Source of the DNA: Leptospira wolbachii serovar Codice str. CDC
GTDB taxonomy: Bacteria > Spirochaetota > Leptospiria > Leptospirales > Leptospiraceae
Direction: 5' to 3'
DNA: 64,000 nt
NCBI RefSeq assembly: GCF_000332515.2
Contig: NZ_AOGZ02000014.1
Location: 1,256,001-1,320,000 of the forward strand
Part shown: positions 1 through 8,368 of the stretch, one piece after another
How the letters are laid out: the number at the start of each line of letters is the position of its first letter
Position numbering within the stretch: position 1 is the first letter of the stretch
Position numbers and translations under genes: made by a program
Notes under the pieces: model-generated
The model's input: only the letters and a program-made list of their open reading frames with translations
Told to the model about the DNA's origin: nothing
Database searches by the model: none

Positions 1-1279
1 TTTCCACTGTATAGCCACCACTTTCGTAAATATTCTTATCTCCTTCTAAGGAGGAAAGGATTCCGCGAACATGTTCTGTTACATAAGGAGCGATGTCTTG
101 TCTGGAACCAAAAACAGTTTCATTCGGAGAACGAGTAGAGAGATTATGATAGAAACTAACGAACTTTTCACGATCCAAATTAGGATAAATTCCACGATTG
201 CGAAACATCTGTAAAATGGCCCGAACACGAGTATAGGAATCTTCTGGATTTTTGAGTGGAGAGTATTTGTTCGGAGCCGATGGAAGTGATGCGAGAAGCA
301 CCATCTCTTCTTTACTTAACTCCATCGGATTTTTTTGAAAATAAAATTTAATTCCTTCCCCAAATCCAAAAGCTCCATGCCCCAAATAGACATGGTTCAT
401 ATAGGTTTCCAATATTTGTTCTTTGGTTAGCACTGATTCTAAAGCAAAGGCAAGTTGTGCTTCTCTCCACTTTCTATTCAAACTTTTGCGACGATCATCC
501 AATATGATTCGTGCTAACTGTTGAGTGATAGTAGAGGCCCCTTGTTTATAACTTAGGTTGATGATATTTTTAAAAAAGGCTCGAAGGATTGCCGAATAAT
601 CAACTCCTCCATGAAAGAAAAACTTTTGATCTTCAATATTCAAAAGGATTGAAATCATATCTTCTGGATAGTCTTGCAAATGTAAGGTGGAAGTTCGTTT
701 TTGAAAAATTTCACTAACCATCTGTCCGTTACGATCCAAAATTTTAGTGGGAATGTTTTTGGAAAGTGACTCCAAATACATTGGCACTTCTTTTTTAGTC
801 GCAAGCACTCCCGCCACAAAATAAGAAAACCCGAGTATAAATAAAAACAAACAAATAGAAGTGACTGTAAACGCAAGTTTCACATAGGAAAATGATGGAG
901 TTTTTCCTCTTCCACTAATGAGTCTTTGTTTTAAGGGTTTAGGTTTGAAGGCCCGAACTTCTGGTTCTCTTTCAAAGACCACCTTTCTTTCCCAAAATGG
1001 TTTTGATTTTGGCTCTGATCTTTCCTTAAAGGAGTTTGGTTTGGTGATGGAAGGTGTGGGAATTTTAAAGGGTTGGAACGACTGAGTCCCATCAGAAACC
1101 TCTGGTTCTCTCGGAACCACCTGTAAAATTTCAAAACGATAATCTGTAAAATTAAGAATTACCTTTTCCTTACAGTGAGCACATGTTAGCTGAAATTTAC
1201 CGTCCCTAGGGATTGGCTCTGGTAGCCGAGATGCCTTTTGGCAGTGGGGACAAAGGTATTTAGGAGAAGGTGCCGACAT
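1..1279 (-). CDS. Class A penicillin-binding protein (PBP1A-like), N-terminal part, cut by window edge
   Basis: Bifunctional peptidoglycan synthase; about 426 residues are visible and the C-terminus lies off the left edge. It opens with a zinc-ribbon-like segment (CPHC at residues 10-13, CAHC at 33-36), a Pro/Lys-rich linker and one membrane segment at about 134-157. The glycosyltransferase 51 domain follows, with the catalytic-Glu motif EDQKFFFHGG near residue 216 and the signature GASTITQQLAR near 243-253. The transpeptidase domain is not in the window. The ATG at 1279 is chosen because an AGGGAGA ribosome site sits just upstream. It is separated by 15 bp from the ChaN-like gene and probably shares its transcript. 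An N-terminal zinc ribbon is not standard for PBP1A. GT51 membership is secure; the zinc ribbon is inferred from the cysteine spacing. Confidence 0.9.
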   Translation of the reverse strand, partial: MSAPSPKYLCPHCQKASRLPEPIPRDGKFQLTCAHCKEKVILNFTDYRFEILQVVPREPEVSDGTQSFQPFKIPTPSITKPNSFKERSEPKSKPFWERKVVFEREPEVRAFKPKPLKQRLISGRGKTPSFSYVKLAFTVTSICLFLFILGFSYFVAGVLATKKEVPMYLESLSKNIPTKILDRNGQMVSEIFQKRTSTLHLQDYPEDMISILLNIEDQKFFFHGGVDYSAILRAFFKNIINLSYKQGASTITQQLARIILDDRRKSLNRKWREAQLAFALESVLTKEQILETYMNHVYLGHGAFGFGEGIKFYFQKNPMELSKEEMVLLASLPSAPNKYSPLKNPEDSYTRVRAILQMFRNRGIYPNLDREKFVSFYHNLSTRSPNETVFGSRQDIAPYVTEHVRGILSSLEGDKNIYESGGYTVE

Positions 1280-1294
1280 AGGTTCTCCCTAATC

Positions 1295-2170
1295 TTATCG
1301 GCTGTTTGTTAAAATTACAAAATCAGCGATTTTCGCAAATTCACGACTCTCTTCCCGATCTTTAACAAATCCAGAGAGAACTAAGACAGAAAGCCCCATT
1401 TCCCGTAGTCTGTGGACGACACCGCCTGTGCGATCTGAGTGGAACCTGCCATTTAAGTGAACCACCTTCTTTCCTGTTTTGTAGAATTCACGGGAAATTG
1501 CCTCGGCCATCCCTTGGTCCCAAGTGGCTTGCCCGAGAACAAGGTGTTGGTTTCCCATACCATGGCCTCCTTCATGCCCTTCCACAAAAAGAGCCGTTAA
1601 CCTTTGTTTGTAATCTTCGGTAAGATACTTTTCCAAACTATAAGCAGGCGGTAGGTATTGTATGGCCCCGTCAGAAAACTCCCGATAGGCGGACAAACCC
1701 TTTCTTGAAATTAAATTTACATAACGTCTAGGGGGATTAGCAGCAACCACATTACATTTTTTATCTTTTGCAATGGAAACTAACGGCAAATAATCTCTTT
1801 TGAAATTTTTCCATTGAGTTACAGAAGAAAGAAAATGGGATTCCGAAATGGTTCCTTTCATAAATTCATTCACTATATTTTGTTGGTCTTGTTCCAACAT
1901 TTCCAAAGACAAAGAAGTGGATTCTAGATCGGATATACTTTTAAATAGAGCTTCATAAAAACGATGGAGGTCTTCGTTGTCATGTTCTTCTCCCAAAACA
2001 ATGACGTCATACTTGGAAGATTCCTTTACAATTTCCGTGATGGAAACGGTTTCTGCTGTGGAAGTCCGAACAATTTGTACGGATAAGGGAATTTCCTCAG
2101 CAGAAATTTCGTAAGTCACGAGAAGAACTAAAAAAATCGAAAACCTAAACAGACTAGAGAAGAGCTTCAA
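1295..2170 (-). CDS. ChaN/Tiki-superfamily (haem-uptake-like) exported protein
   Basis: A 291-residue exported protein of the ChaN/DUF399 family, whose characterised member ChaN binds haem at the outer membrane. A signal peptide covers about residues 1-24 (ending ISA). The family's N-terminal motif GEEHDNEDLH is at about 60-69. The middle has QHLVLGQATWDQGMAEAI, and late in the protein VVHLNGRFHSDRTGG supplies another conserved histidine. The start is a TTG at 2170 lying inside the end of the glutathione peroxidase gene (17-bp overlap), so translation is probably coupled; no in-frame ATG gives a signal peptide. No lipobox cysteine is evident, unlike many ChaN proteins. The true ligand cannot be told from sequence. 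Confidence 0.8.
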   Translation of the reverse strand: MKLFSSLFRFSIFLVLLVTYEISAEEIPLSVQIVRTSTAETVSITEIVKESSKYDVIVLGEEHDNEDLHRFYEALFKSISDLESTSLSLEMLEQDQQNIVNEFMKGTISESHFLSSVTQWKNFKRDYLPLVSIAKDKKCNVVAANPPRRYVNLISRKGLSAYREFSDGAIQYLPPAYSLEKYLTEDYKQRLTALFVEGHEGGHGMGNQHLVLGQATWDQGMAEAISREFYKTGKKVVHLNGRFHSDRTGGVVHRLREMGLSVLVLSGFVKDREESREFAKIADFVILTNSR

Positions 2171-2696
2171 TCGCTTGTTTTAACTCCGCACTTTCCGGTT
2201 TAGTTCCAGAAGGAAACCGATACATTACATTCCCTTTTTTATCGATCAGGAATTTTTCAAAGTTCCACTTCACATCCCCTTTTTCCTTAGAATTCTCTGT
2301 TAGAAATTGATAAACGGGATCTTTGTCATTTCCAAGAACTTTGGTTTTTTTCATAAGATCAAAAGTGACCCCAAAGTTTAGTTTGCAAAACTCGGCAATT
2401 TGGGATTCTGTTCCAGGTTCCTGACCACCAAAATCATTGGAAGGAAATCCAACCACTTTCAATCCTTGATCCTTATAAGACTGATGGATTTTTTCTAAGC
2501 CTTCATACTGTGGCGTATAACCACACTTAGATGCAACGTTGACTACCAGGACAGGATGTCCTTTGTATTCGGAAAGGGAAACTTCTTTCCCTTGGATTGA
2601 AACTGTTTTGAAATCATGGAATGACATCTTTTTTGCTCCAGCATAGATATGAAAACCCATAAAGAGAAAAATGGCAAACAAAACTTTTCTTTGCAT
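2154..2696 (-). CDS. Glutathione peroxidase family protein (thiol peroxidase), exported
   Basis: Peroxide-reducing enzyme of the GPx/BtuE family, probably thioredoxin-dependent as in most bacteria. The peroxidatic motif NVASKCGYTPQY carries Cys in place of selenocysteine. The family motif GFPSNDFGGQEPG, the segment CKLNFGVTFDLMKK and the late WNFEKFLID (catalytic Trp/Asn region) are all present, so the tetrad looks complete. I prefer the ATG at 2696 to one 18 bases upstream because AGGGGGG lies just before it and it leads directly into a signal peptide (residues 1 to about 20), suggesting a periplasmic enzyme. It overlaps the ChaN-like gene and is first in the minus-strand unit gpx-chaN-pbp. 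The pairing suggests an envelope-stress theme, which is inference. Confidence 0.9.
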   Translation of the reverse strand: MQRKVLFAIFLFMGFHIYAGAKKMSFHDFKTVSIQGKEVSLSEYKGHPVLVVNVASKCGYTPQYEGLEKIHQSYKDQGLKVVGFPSNDFGGQEPGTESQIAEFCKLNFGVTFDLMKKTKVLGNDKDPVYQFLTENSKEKGDVKWNFEKFLIDKKGNVMYRFPSGTKPESAELKQAIEALL

Positions 2697-2723
2697 GGAA
2701 CCCCCCTGTTTCATGTTTAGACT

Positions 2724-3590
2724 ATGTCTGCATTGTTTTTCGCTGTTCTTTCCGAGGCCAAACCATGGTTGGAACTATTACAAGCGAAACCTTTGTCCCA
2801 TTCTGGCAAATTTCGGATCTTCCAAAAAGGTTCTCATTCTATTATTATTTCCGGCACAGGAAAACTTTCCATGGCCTTGGCTGTTTCGGAATTTGCTCAC
2901 ACCTTATCTAAAGAAGAAAGAAACCAAATGAAAGTTTGGAATTTGGGAATTGCCGGTGCCACTACATCCGAACTATCATTAGGTGATTTTTTTTGGATTC
3001 ATAAAATTACAGATACCGCAACAAAAAGAGATTTTTATCCCGATCGAATCGTAAACTCTCAATTGACTAAGGAAACAGATCTCAAAACCTTTGATCAGCC
3101 AGTCACCAAAGAAAAAAACGTAGACAGGTTTTTATCTCTCACAAAAGAAGAGTTCGCTGGAACCAGTCTAGTAGATATGGAAGGTTCTGGTTTTTTTGAA
3201 GCAGCTTCCCTTTATTTTCCCTTAGAAAACATTGCAGTGGGGAAAATAGTCTCAGATCACCTCGAGGGAAAGTTTTGCCAAACGGAAGATGTGGAAAAGA
3301 TGATGGCAAAAACTGCCGGGACTTTATTCGAAGAATGGATTTCTCCTTTGCCATGGGTTTGTGTTGACGAAATCGAAACCATTGACTGGCCAAAGGTGGA
3401 AAATTTTATCCAAAATCTTCGCCTAACAGAAACTATGAAACATGATCTAAAAAAATCGATTCGTTTTTTCCGATTACGAAATCCCAAGGCTCAACTTCCC
3501 TTTCCCGATGAATCAACAAAAGCAAAATTAGAATCCAAAACCGATTTAAAAACCTACTTTGAATCATGGAGAAACTCGCTTCATGTTTAA
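2724..3590 (+). CDS. Nucleoside phosphorylase / MTA-SAH nucleosidase-like protein
   Basis: A 288-residue protein with the phosphorylase/nucleosidase fold of the PNP/UDP family. The N-terminal ISGTGKLSMALAV resembles the glycine-rich phosphate-site strand, VWNLGIAGA corresponds to the central family strand, GDFFWIHKITD to the following one, and SLVDMEGSGFFEAA matches the ribose-binding Met-Glu motif of these enzymes. The last 80 or so residues are helical and charged, an extension past the usual 230-250-residue nucleosidases. Substrate cannot be assigned; futalosine hydrolase and MTA/SAH nucleosidase are alternatives. It overlaps the next gene, so the two are co-transcribed. Divergent from the gpx unit, with only 27 bp between starts. 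Confidence 0.75.
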   Translation: MSALFFAVLSEAKPWLELLQAKPLSHSGKFRIFQKGSHSIIISGTGKLSMALAVSEFAHTLSKEERNQMKVWNLGIAGATTSELSLGDFFWIHKITDTATKRDFYPDRIVNSQLTKETDLKTFDQPVTKEKNVDRFLSLTKEEFAGTSLVDMEGSGFFEAASLYFPLENIAVGKIVSDHLEGKFCQTEDVEKMMAKTAGTLFEEWISPLPWVCVDEIETIDWPKVENFIQNLRLTETMKHDLKKSIRFFRLRNPKAQLPFPDESTKAKLESKTDLKTYFESWRNSLHV

Positions 3591-4581
3591 ATCATTTTCT
3601 CATATTTATATTGAAGAAGGGATTAAAGACCACTTTCGAACCAAAGAGATATTAGATAAGTTTCCAAATGCGATACATATTCCGATTCGTCATTATAAAG
3701 ATAGTTTCAATCGCAATTCTCAAAACTTCAGAATCCAAAAAGAAACTCCCAAATTAATTTTAGCCGCAAAAAAAGATCAATTCTTATATCCAGGAAGTGA
3801 TTTTTCACCGAACTTTTCTCATCCGCATTTTTACTATAATACACTAGCACTCAACTGTATTTATGACTGTGAATATTGTTATTTACAAGGGATGTTTCCT
3901 TCCGCAAATCTCGTGTTATTCGTGAACTGGGAAGATTTTTTTTCCGCAACAACTGATTTTATAGAAAAAAATCACTCACTTTACCTCGCCTTATCCTACG
4001 ACACAGACCTGCTTGCGTTGGAATCATTTTTCCCCGCAACGAAAACATGGCTCAAATTTGCCGAATCACAGCCAAACTTAAGTTTAGAAATCCGAACCAA
4101 GTCAACTAACTACAGTCAAATTGCCAAATCCTCTCCCAATCCCAATGTAATTTTAGCTTGGACTTTGAGCCCTCAAGCCATCATCGACGTTATTGAACAT
4201 GGAACCCCATCGCTACAAGCTAGATTGAAAGCCATCAACCAAGCAGTCTCTGATGGTTGGAAGGTTCGCATTTGTATTGATCCGATCCTACGAGTTCCCA
4301 ACTGGCAAACCCATTACCAATCGTTAGCCGACAAACTAGGGAAAGAACTAAATGTTGAGGGCATTACAGACATTAGTTTTGGCGGATTTAGAATGAATAT
4401 TGATTTTTTGAAGAGAATGGTAGAGGTAAGAAAGGACTCTTCCATTTTATTTCATGCTTTTGAAAAAAAAGATAAAATAGTTTCTTATTCAAAATTAGAA
4501 ACAGAAGAAATTTTAGAACTAATGTCATCGTCTCTGAACAAACATTTCTCTCCTTCGCAAATAAAAGTAAGTTATTCCTGA
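3583..4581 (+). CDS. Spore-photoproduct-lyase-like radical SAM protein
   Basis: Radical SAM protein of the SplB-like family, which in Firmicutes repairs the thymine dimer of UV-irradiated spores. The segment ALNCIYDCEYCYLQGMF holds the CxxxCxxC cluster motif (about residues 88-95), followed by the family-like FVNWEDF. LALSYDTDLLALE, LEIRTKS and ISFGGFRM are consistent with the TIM-barrel strands of the family. ATG at 3583 (MFKSF) is taken as start; an in-frame ATG 24 bases upstream is possible. Both lie inside the upstream phosphorylase-like gene. Spirochaetes do not sporulate, so the substrate is uncertain: a DNA photoproduct or another radical repair reaction. Fold assignment is firm, function is not. 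Confidence 0.8.
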   Translation: MFKSFSHIYIEEGIKDHFRTKEILDKFPNAIHIPIRHYKDSFNRNSQNFRIQKETPKLILAAKKDQFLYPGSDFSPNFSHPHFYYNTLALNCIYDCEYCYLQGMFPSANLVLFVNWEDFFSATTDFIEKNHSLYLALSYDTDLLALESFFPATKTWLKFAESQPNLSLEIRTKSTNYSQIAKSSPNPNVILAWTLSPQAIIDVIEHGTPSLQARLKAINQAVSDGWKVRICIDPILRVPNWQTHYQSLADKLGKELNVEGITDISFGGFRMNIDFLKRMVEVRKDSSILFHAFEKKDKIVSYSKLETEEILELMSSSLNKHFSPSQIKVSYS

Positions 4582-4630
4582 ATTTTTCCTTTTCTTTTCT
4601 GTCACTAGTTCTTAACCTTAGTGCCTACCT

Positions 4631-7600
4631 ATGAAGAAAAGAGCCATTTTACTATTCCTATCCAGCATGTTCTTTGCGTTATCCGGCTGTGCGGAAGTCA
4701 ATCGCAACAAACCTATTGCTAAGGAAGGGAAGTTGGATTTATCTTCATGGGACTTCACAAAAGATGGAAACATCACTTTGGATGGAGAATGGGAATTTTA
4801 TTGGAAACAAACGGAGAAGGGAATCCAAATTGACACCGAACTCGGCAGAGAACCTAAGTACATCTACCAAACTGTACCTTCTAATTGGAAAGGTGTCGAT
4901 TGGTTTGGAGAACCTCTTGGTGGATTTGGTTATGCGACATATAAGTTAAAAGTATTTTTCCCAGAAAACACCCCTAACCTCGCCTTTCACAACCTTGATC
5001 TTTCCTCTGCGTACAGATTGTACATCAATGGCAAATTAGTTGTGGAACAAGGAAGTTTCGGAATCAATCCCAACTACTTTGAGCCATCTTATAAATCCGT
5101 TCTTATGGATTTAGAACCGCTTTCTGGCGAAACCGAAATTGTATTTGAGATTTCGAACTTCCACTACTCCAAAGGTGGATTTTGGGAAAGTATGGAACTC
5201 GGCGAAAGACGAATGTTATATGACAAAGTCAACCGAAGTTATCAAATCACTTCCTTTCTAGCTGGAAGTATCTTTCTCTGGGCTTTGTATCACTTGGGTT
5301 TGTTTGTTATGCGCAGACAAGACAAAGCCAGTCTCTTTATATCTCTTTTTAGTTTACTTATTGTCATGCGGCTTCTTACCATCGGCGAAAGGAATATTCT
5401 AAACATCTTTCCTGGGATGCCTATGGATTTTCTCATTCGATTGGAATTTGCCACTATTTATGTCGCAACCATTGTCTTTGCTTTTTTTTATAGGTTGGTA
5501 TTTCCCAATACAGTGGGTAAAAAAACGATGTGGGTTCTTGGTATCCTCATCACACCATTTCTTGTTTCTATATTTTTGCCAGTTGCCTTCTTCAGTGCCC
5601 AAATTCATTACTTCCAAATCTTTTTGATACTAGTTTGTGTAAGGATCACTATCGCCATCGTCATGGCTTACAGATCCGATACAGTGGGTGCGGGTTTATC
5701 TCTGATTGGGTTTAGTTTTGTCTTTGGAACTGTTGTCCATGATATCCTTTACCAAAACAATGTAATCAACACAATGAACCTTACTCCCTTTGGATTTTTG
5801 GGTTTTATTTTATTCCAAGGATACATTCTTTCTTATGGATTCACAAGAGCCTACCTTTCGATAGAAAAACTAAAGGAACGATTAGAAGTTTCCAATAAGG
5901 AACTAAACATCCTAAAAGAAGGATTAGAAGACATTGTTGTCGAGAGAACTCACGAATTAGAAAATTCTAAAGCTAACATCGAGCGACTAAATGAATTTTC
6001 AAAAACACTAAACACCTCTCTCGAACTTGACAGCATTCTCGCGAAGGCCTTTGATTATTTGAACGATGAAGTTTTTTGCGACTCGATGATTTTACTTTTA
6101 ATAGATGCAAAGAATTCAAAAATCATTTATCACAAATCTGTTGTATCTCCTGACTCTGGATTAGCGTTAGAATCCAAATTACAAGGAATGAGTTTTCCCT
6201 TGGATCCAAGTGCAGGACTTTTTTATCATGTATACAAAAGGAATCGTCCTTTCCGGTTTGCAAAGGTAAAAGAGTCACGCCTCACAGAATCAAACAAAAA
6301 ATTTGTGCAACTAATCGGAAAACATCCAGGAATGATCATACCCCTCAGTTCCCAAGGAAAAGTCATCGCTATGTTGGCTCTTTTTAGCGAACAAAGAGGA
6401 ACTAACTTTTCAAGATCACAACTCCAGTTAGTCGAAAACACTGCAGAGAACATTGCGACTGCCGTAACAAATTCCATCCTTGTGGAAGAAATGAACCGTG
6501 AAAAGTTCATTGCGGAAAATGCAAGAATGCAAATGGAAAATGCGAAAAACGAGGTTGTGAAGTTAAACGAATTCACAAAAAAAATCAATTCGGAGTCTAG
6601 TCTCTCACAAATCATCCAAGAGATGTTTAATTACATTTTAAAAACATTTGAAATCGAAGCGACCCTCCTCCAACTCATCGACACAAAGAAAAAAGAATTA
6701 TATACTTACAACACAACCATTCCTGCTTATGCCACAGAAGAACAGTTGTCATTTGCAAAATCAATCCGTGTTCCCTTAAACGAAAAAGGTGGTATTATCT
6801 ACAAAACTTTTCTCAGAAAAAAAGCCTTGTTTGTTTCTAAACCACCAAAACGATACGAATCAGAGTTAGACGAACAAATCTTTTCGAAACTAAGTCTTTC
6901 TTCTTTTGTCGCAGTACCTCTCGTGGTACAAAACGAAGTCATTGGTATTGCATATTTTACTTCCTACCAAAAACCAATGGAGGTCACACGTGAAGTACTG
7001 AGAAGGATCTCTGGATTTTGTGATCAAATTGCCGGTGCCATTCAAAACTCTTTGTTATTACAAATCACAGAAGAGGAAAGAAAAAAATCCGAAAGAGCCA
7101 AGGCAGAAATTCAGAAAATGAATGAGTTTGCCAAAAACGTAAACTCGCAAAATAACTTAGAAAATATCCTCGCAGAAATTTTCGGATTCATCCGCAAGAA
7201 CTACAAAATCGAACATTGTGTCCTATATTTTTTAGACAAAGAATACAATGAATTCCGTTACCTTAACCACTCTGGCTTCGATCTGTTAGTTGATGATAAT
7301 ATAAACTTTTTCAAAACCCTTCGTTTCCCTCTGAGAGAAAAAAGTGGATTTATTTACAAATGTTACAAGAGAAAACGCCACTTCTACATGAAACATATCC
7401 CTAAAGATATGCCGTATGCAGTAGACAAACAAATCACAGAAAAATCAGGGATGAATGGATTTCTTATTTCTCCTCTTGTCAACAATGATGAAGTAGTTGC
7501 CATGGCAGTTTATGGAATCAGCGATGAAAACATCCAACTGACAACCGATGAAGTCAATTCCATAGTAGGTGTTTCAGAACACATTGCCAGTGCCATCAAC

Positions 7601-8368
7601 AACCACTTTTTGCTTAAAAAAATAGAGGAGGAAAAACAAAGATCCGATTCTCTTTTACTTAATATCCTCCCCAAAAACGTAGCGGAAGAGTTGCAGAAAA
7701 AAGGAAGAGTCAATCCTGTAGAATTTGAAAATGTAACTCTGCTCATGACAAGTTTTCCTGGATTTTCTCAAATTACAGGACAACTCACTCCAGAAGAACT
7801 CATCGAAGGTTTAGATTTATATTTTTCACGGTTTGATGAAATCATCAAAGCCCAAGGAATGGAAAAACTTCGGATGACTGGGGATATGTATTTAGCGGCG
7901 GGAGGACTTCCTGTTGGAAACTTTACTCATGCCGTAGATGCTTGTCTAGCCGCCTTACAAATCAAAAACGAAGTGATACGAATGATGGATGACTTTAAAG
8001 ACATTCCATTCCGCCCCAATGGAATTACGATTGCTATCCATTCAGGTCCAGTGGTTGCAGGAGTCATCGGCAAATCAAAGTTTAATTACGATGTTTGGGG
8101 AAAAACGGTAACACAAACTCAGGCTATACGACGCGGTGGAGTGGGTGTTCCGATCAATATCTCACTAGAAACAATGGAAAAAGTTAAACGGCTTTTCCAT
8201 ATAGACAATCAACGGCAAATCGATACATACGAAGGTGACCAGTTCCCAATTTATGAATTGTTATCTTTAAAACCAGACTTGTCCGATGATACAGGGTTTA
8301 TGCCTAACGAAAAGTTTGGACGGTTGTATACACAACAGAAACGTGGAGCAAAAATTCTAATCAAATGA
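4631..8368 (+). CDS. 7TM-DISM receptor with three GAF domains and a degenerate class III cyclase domain
   Basis: A 1245-residue membrane receptor. It begins with a lipoprotein-like signal (ALSGC, cysteine near residue 20), then an extracellular jelly-roll of the 7TM-DISM type (LDGEWEFYW near 50-58). Seven membrane segments span about 205-400 and a coiled coil leads into three GAF domains (about 440-610, 650-815, 830-990). The C-terminal domain (about 1015-1215) aligns closely with the cyclase of the next gene but has lost key residues. The first metal Asp is Ser1041 (MTSFPGF instead of FTDFKNF), the transition-state Asn is Thr1161 and the catalytic Arg is Ala1165; the second metal Asp (GDM) and the YDVWG Asp remain. 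Probably no catalysis alone. It overlaps the intact cyclase by 4 bp, which suggests a regulatory or heterodimer role (inference). Confidence 0.88.
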   Translation: MKKRAILLFLSSMFFALSGCAEVNRNKPIAKEGKLDLSSWDFTKDGNITLDGEWEFYWKQTEKGIQIDTELGREPKYIYQTVPSNWKGVDWFGEPLGGFGYATYKLKVFFPENTPNLAFHNLDLSSAYRLYINGKLVVEQGSFGINPNYFEPSYKSVLMDLEPLSGETEIVFEISNFHYSKGGFWESMELGERRMLYDKVNRSYQITSFLAGSIFLWALYHLGLFVMRRQDKASLFISLFSLLIVMRLLTIGERNILNIFPGMPMDFLIRLEFATIYVATIVFAFFYRLVFPNTVGKKTMWVLGILITPFLVSIFLPVAFFSAQIHYFQIFLILVCVRITIAIVMAYRSDTVGAGLSLIGFSFVFGTVVHDILYQNNVINTMNLTPFGFLGFILFQGYILSYGFTRAYLSIEKLKERLEVSNKELNILKEGLEDIVVERTHELENSKANIERLNEFSKTLNTSLELDSILAKAFDYLNDEVFCDSMILLLIDAKNSKIIYHKSVVSPDSGLALESKLQGMSFPLDPSAGLFYHVYKRNRPFRFAKVKESRLTESNKKFVQLIGKHPGMIIPLSSQGKVIAMLALFSEQRGTNFSRSQLQLVENTAENIATAVTNSILVEEMNREKFIAENARMQMENAKNEVVKLNEFTKKINSESSLSQIIQEMFNYILKTFEIEATLLQLIDTKKKELYTYNTTIPAYATEEQLSFAKSIRVPLNEKGGIIYKTFLRKKALFVSKPPKRYESELDEQIFSKLSLSSFVAVPLVVQNEVIGIAYFTSYQKPMEVTREVLRRISGFCDQIAGAIQNSLLLQITEEERKKSERAKAEIQKMNEFAKNVNSQNNLENILAEIFGFIRKNYKIEHCVLYFLDKEYNEFRYLNHSGFDLLVDDNINFFKTLRFPLREKSGFIYKCYKRKRHFYMKHIPKDMPYAVDKQITEKSGMNGFLISPLVNNDEVVAMAVYGISDENIQLTTDEVNSIVGVSEHIASAINNHFLLKKIEEEKQRSDSLLLNILPKNVAEELQKKGRVNPVEFENVTLLMTSFPGFSQITGQLTPEELIEGLDLYFSRFDEIIKAQGMEKLRMTGDMYLAAGGLPVGNFTHAVDACLAALQIKNEVIRMMDDFKDIPFRPNGITIAIHSGPVVAGVIGKSKFNYDVWGKTVTQTQAIRRGGVGVPINISLETMEKVKRLFHIDNQRQIDTYEGDQFPIYELLSLKPDLSDDTGFMPNEKFGRLYTQQKRGAKILIK

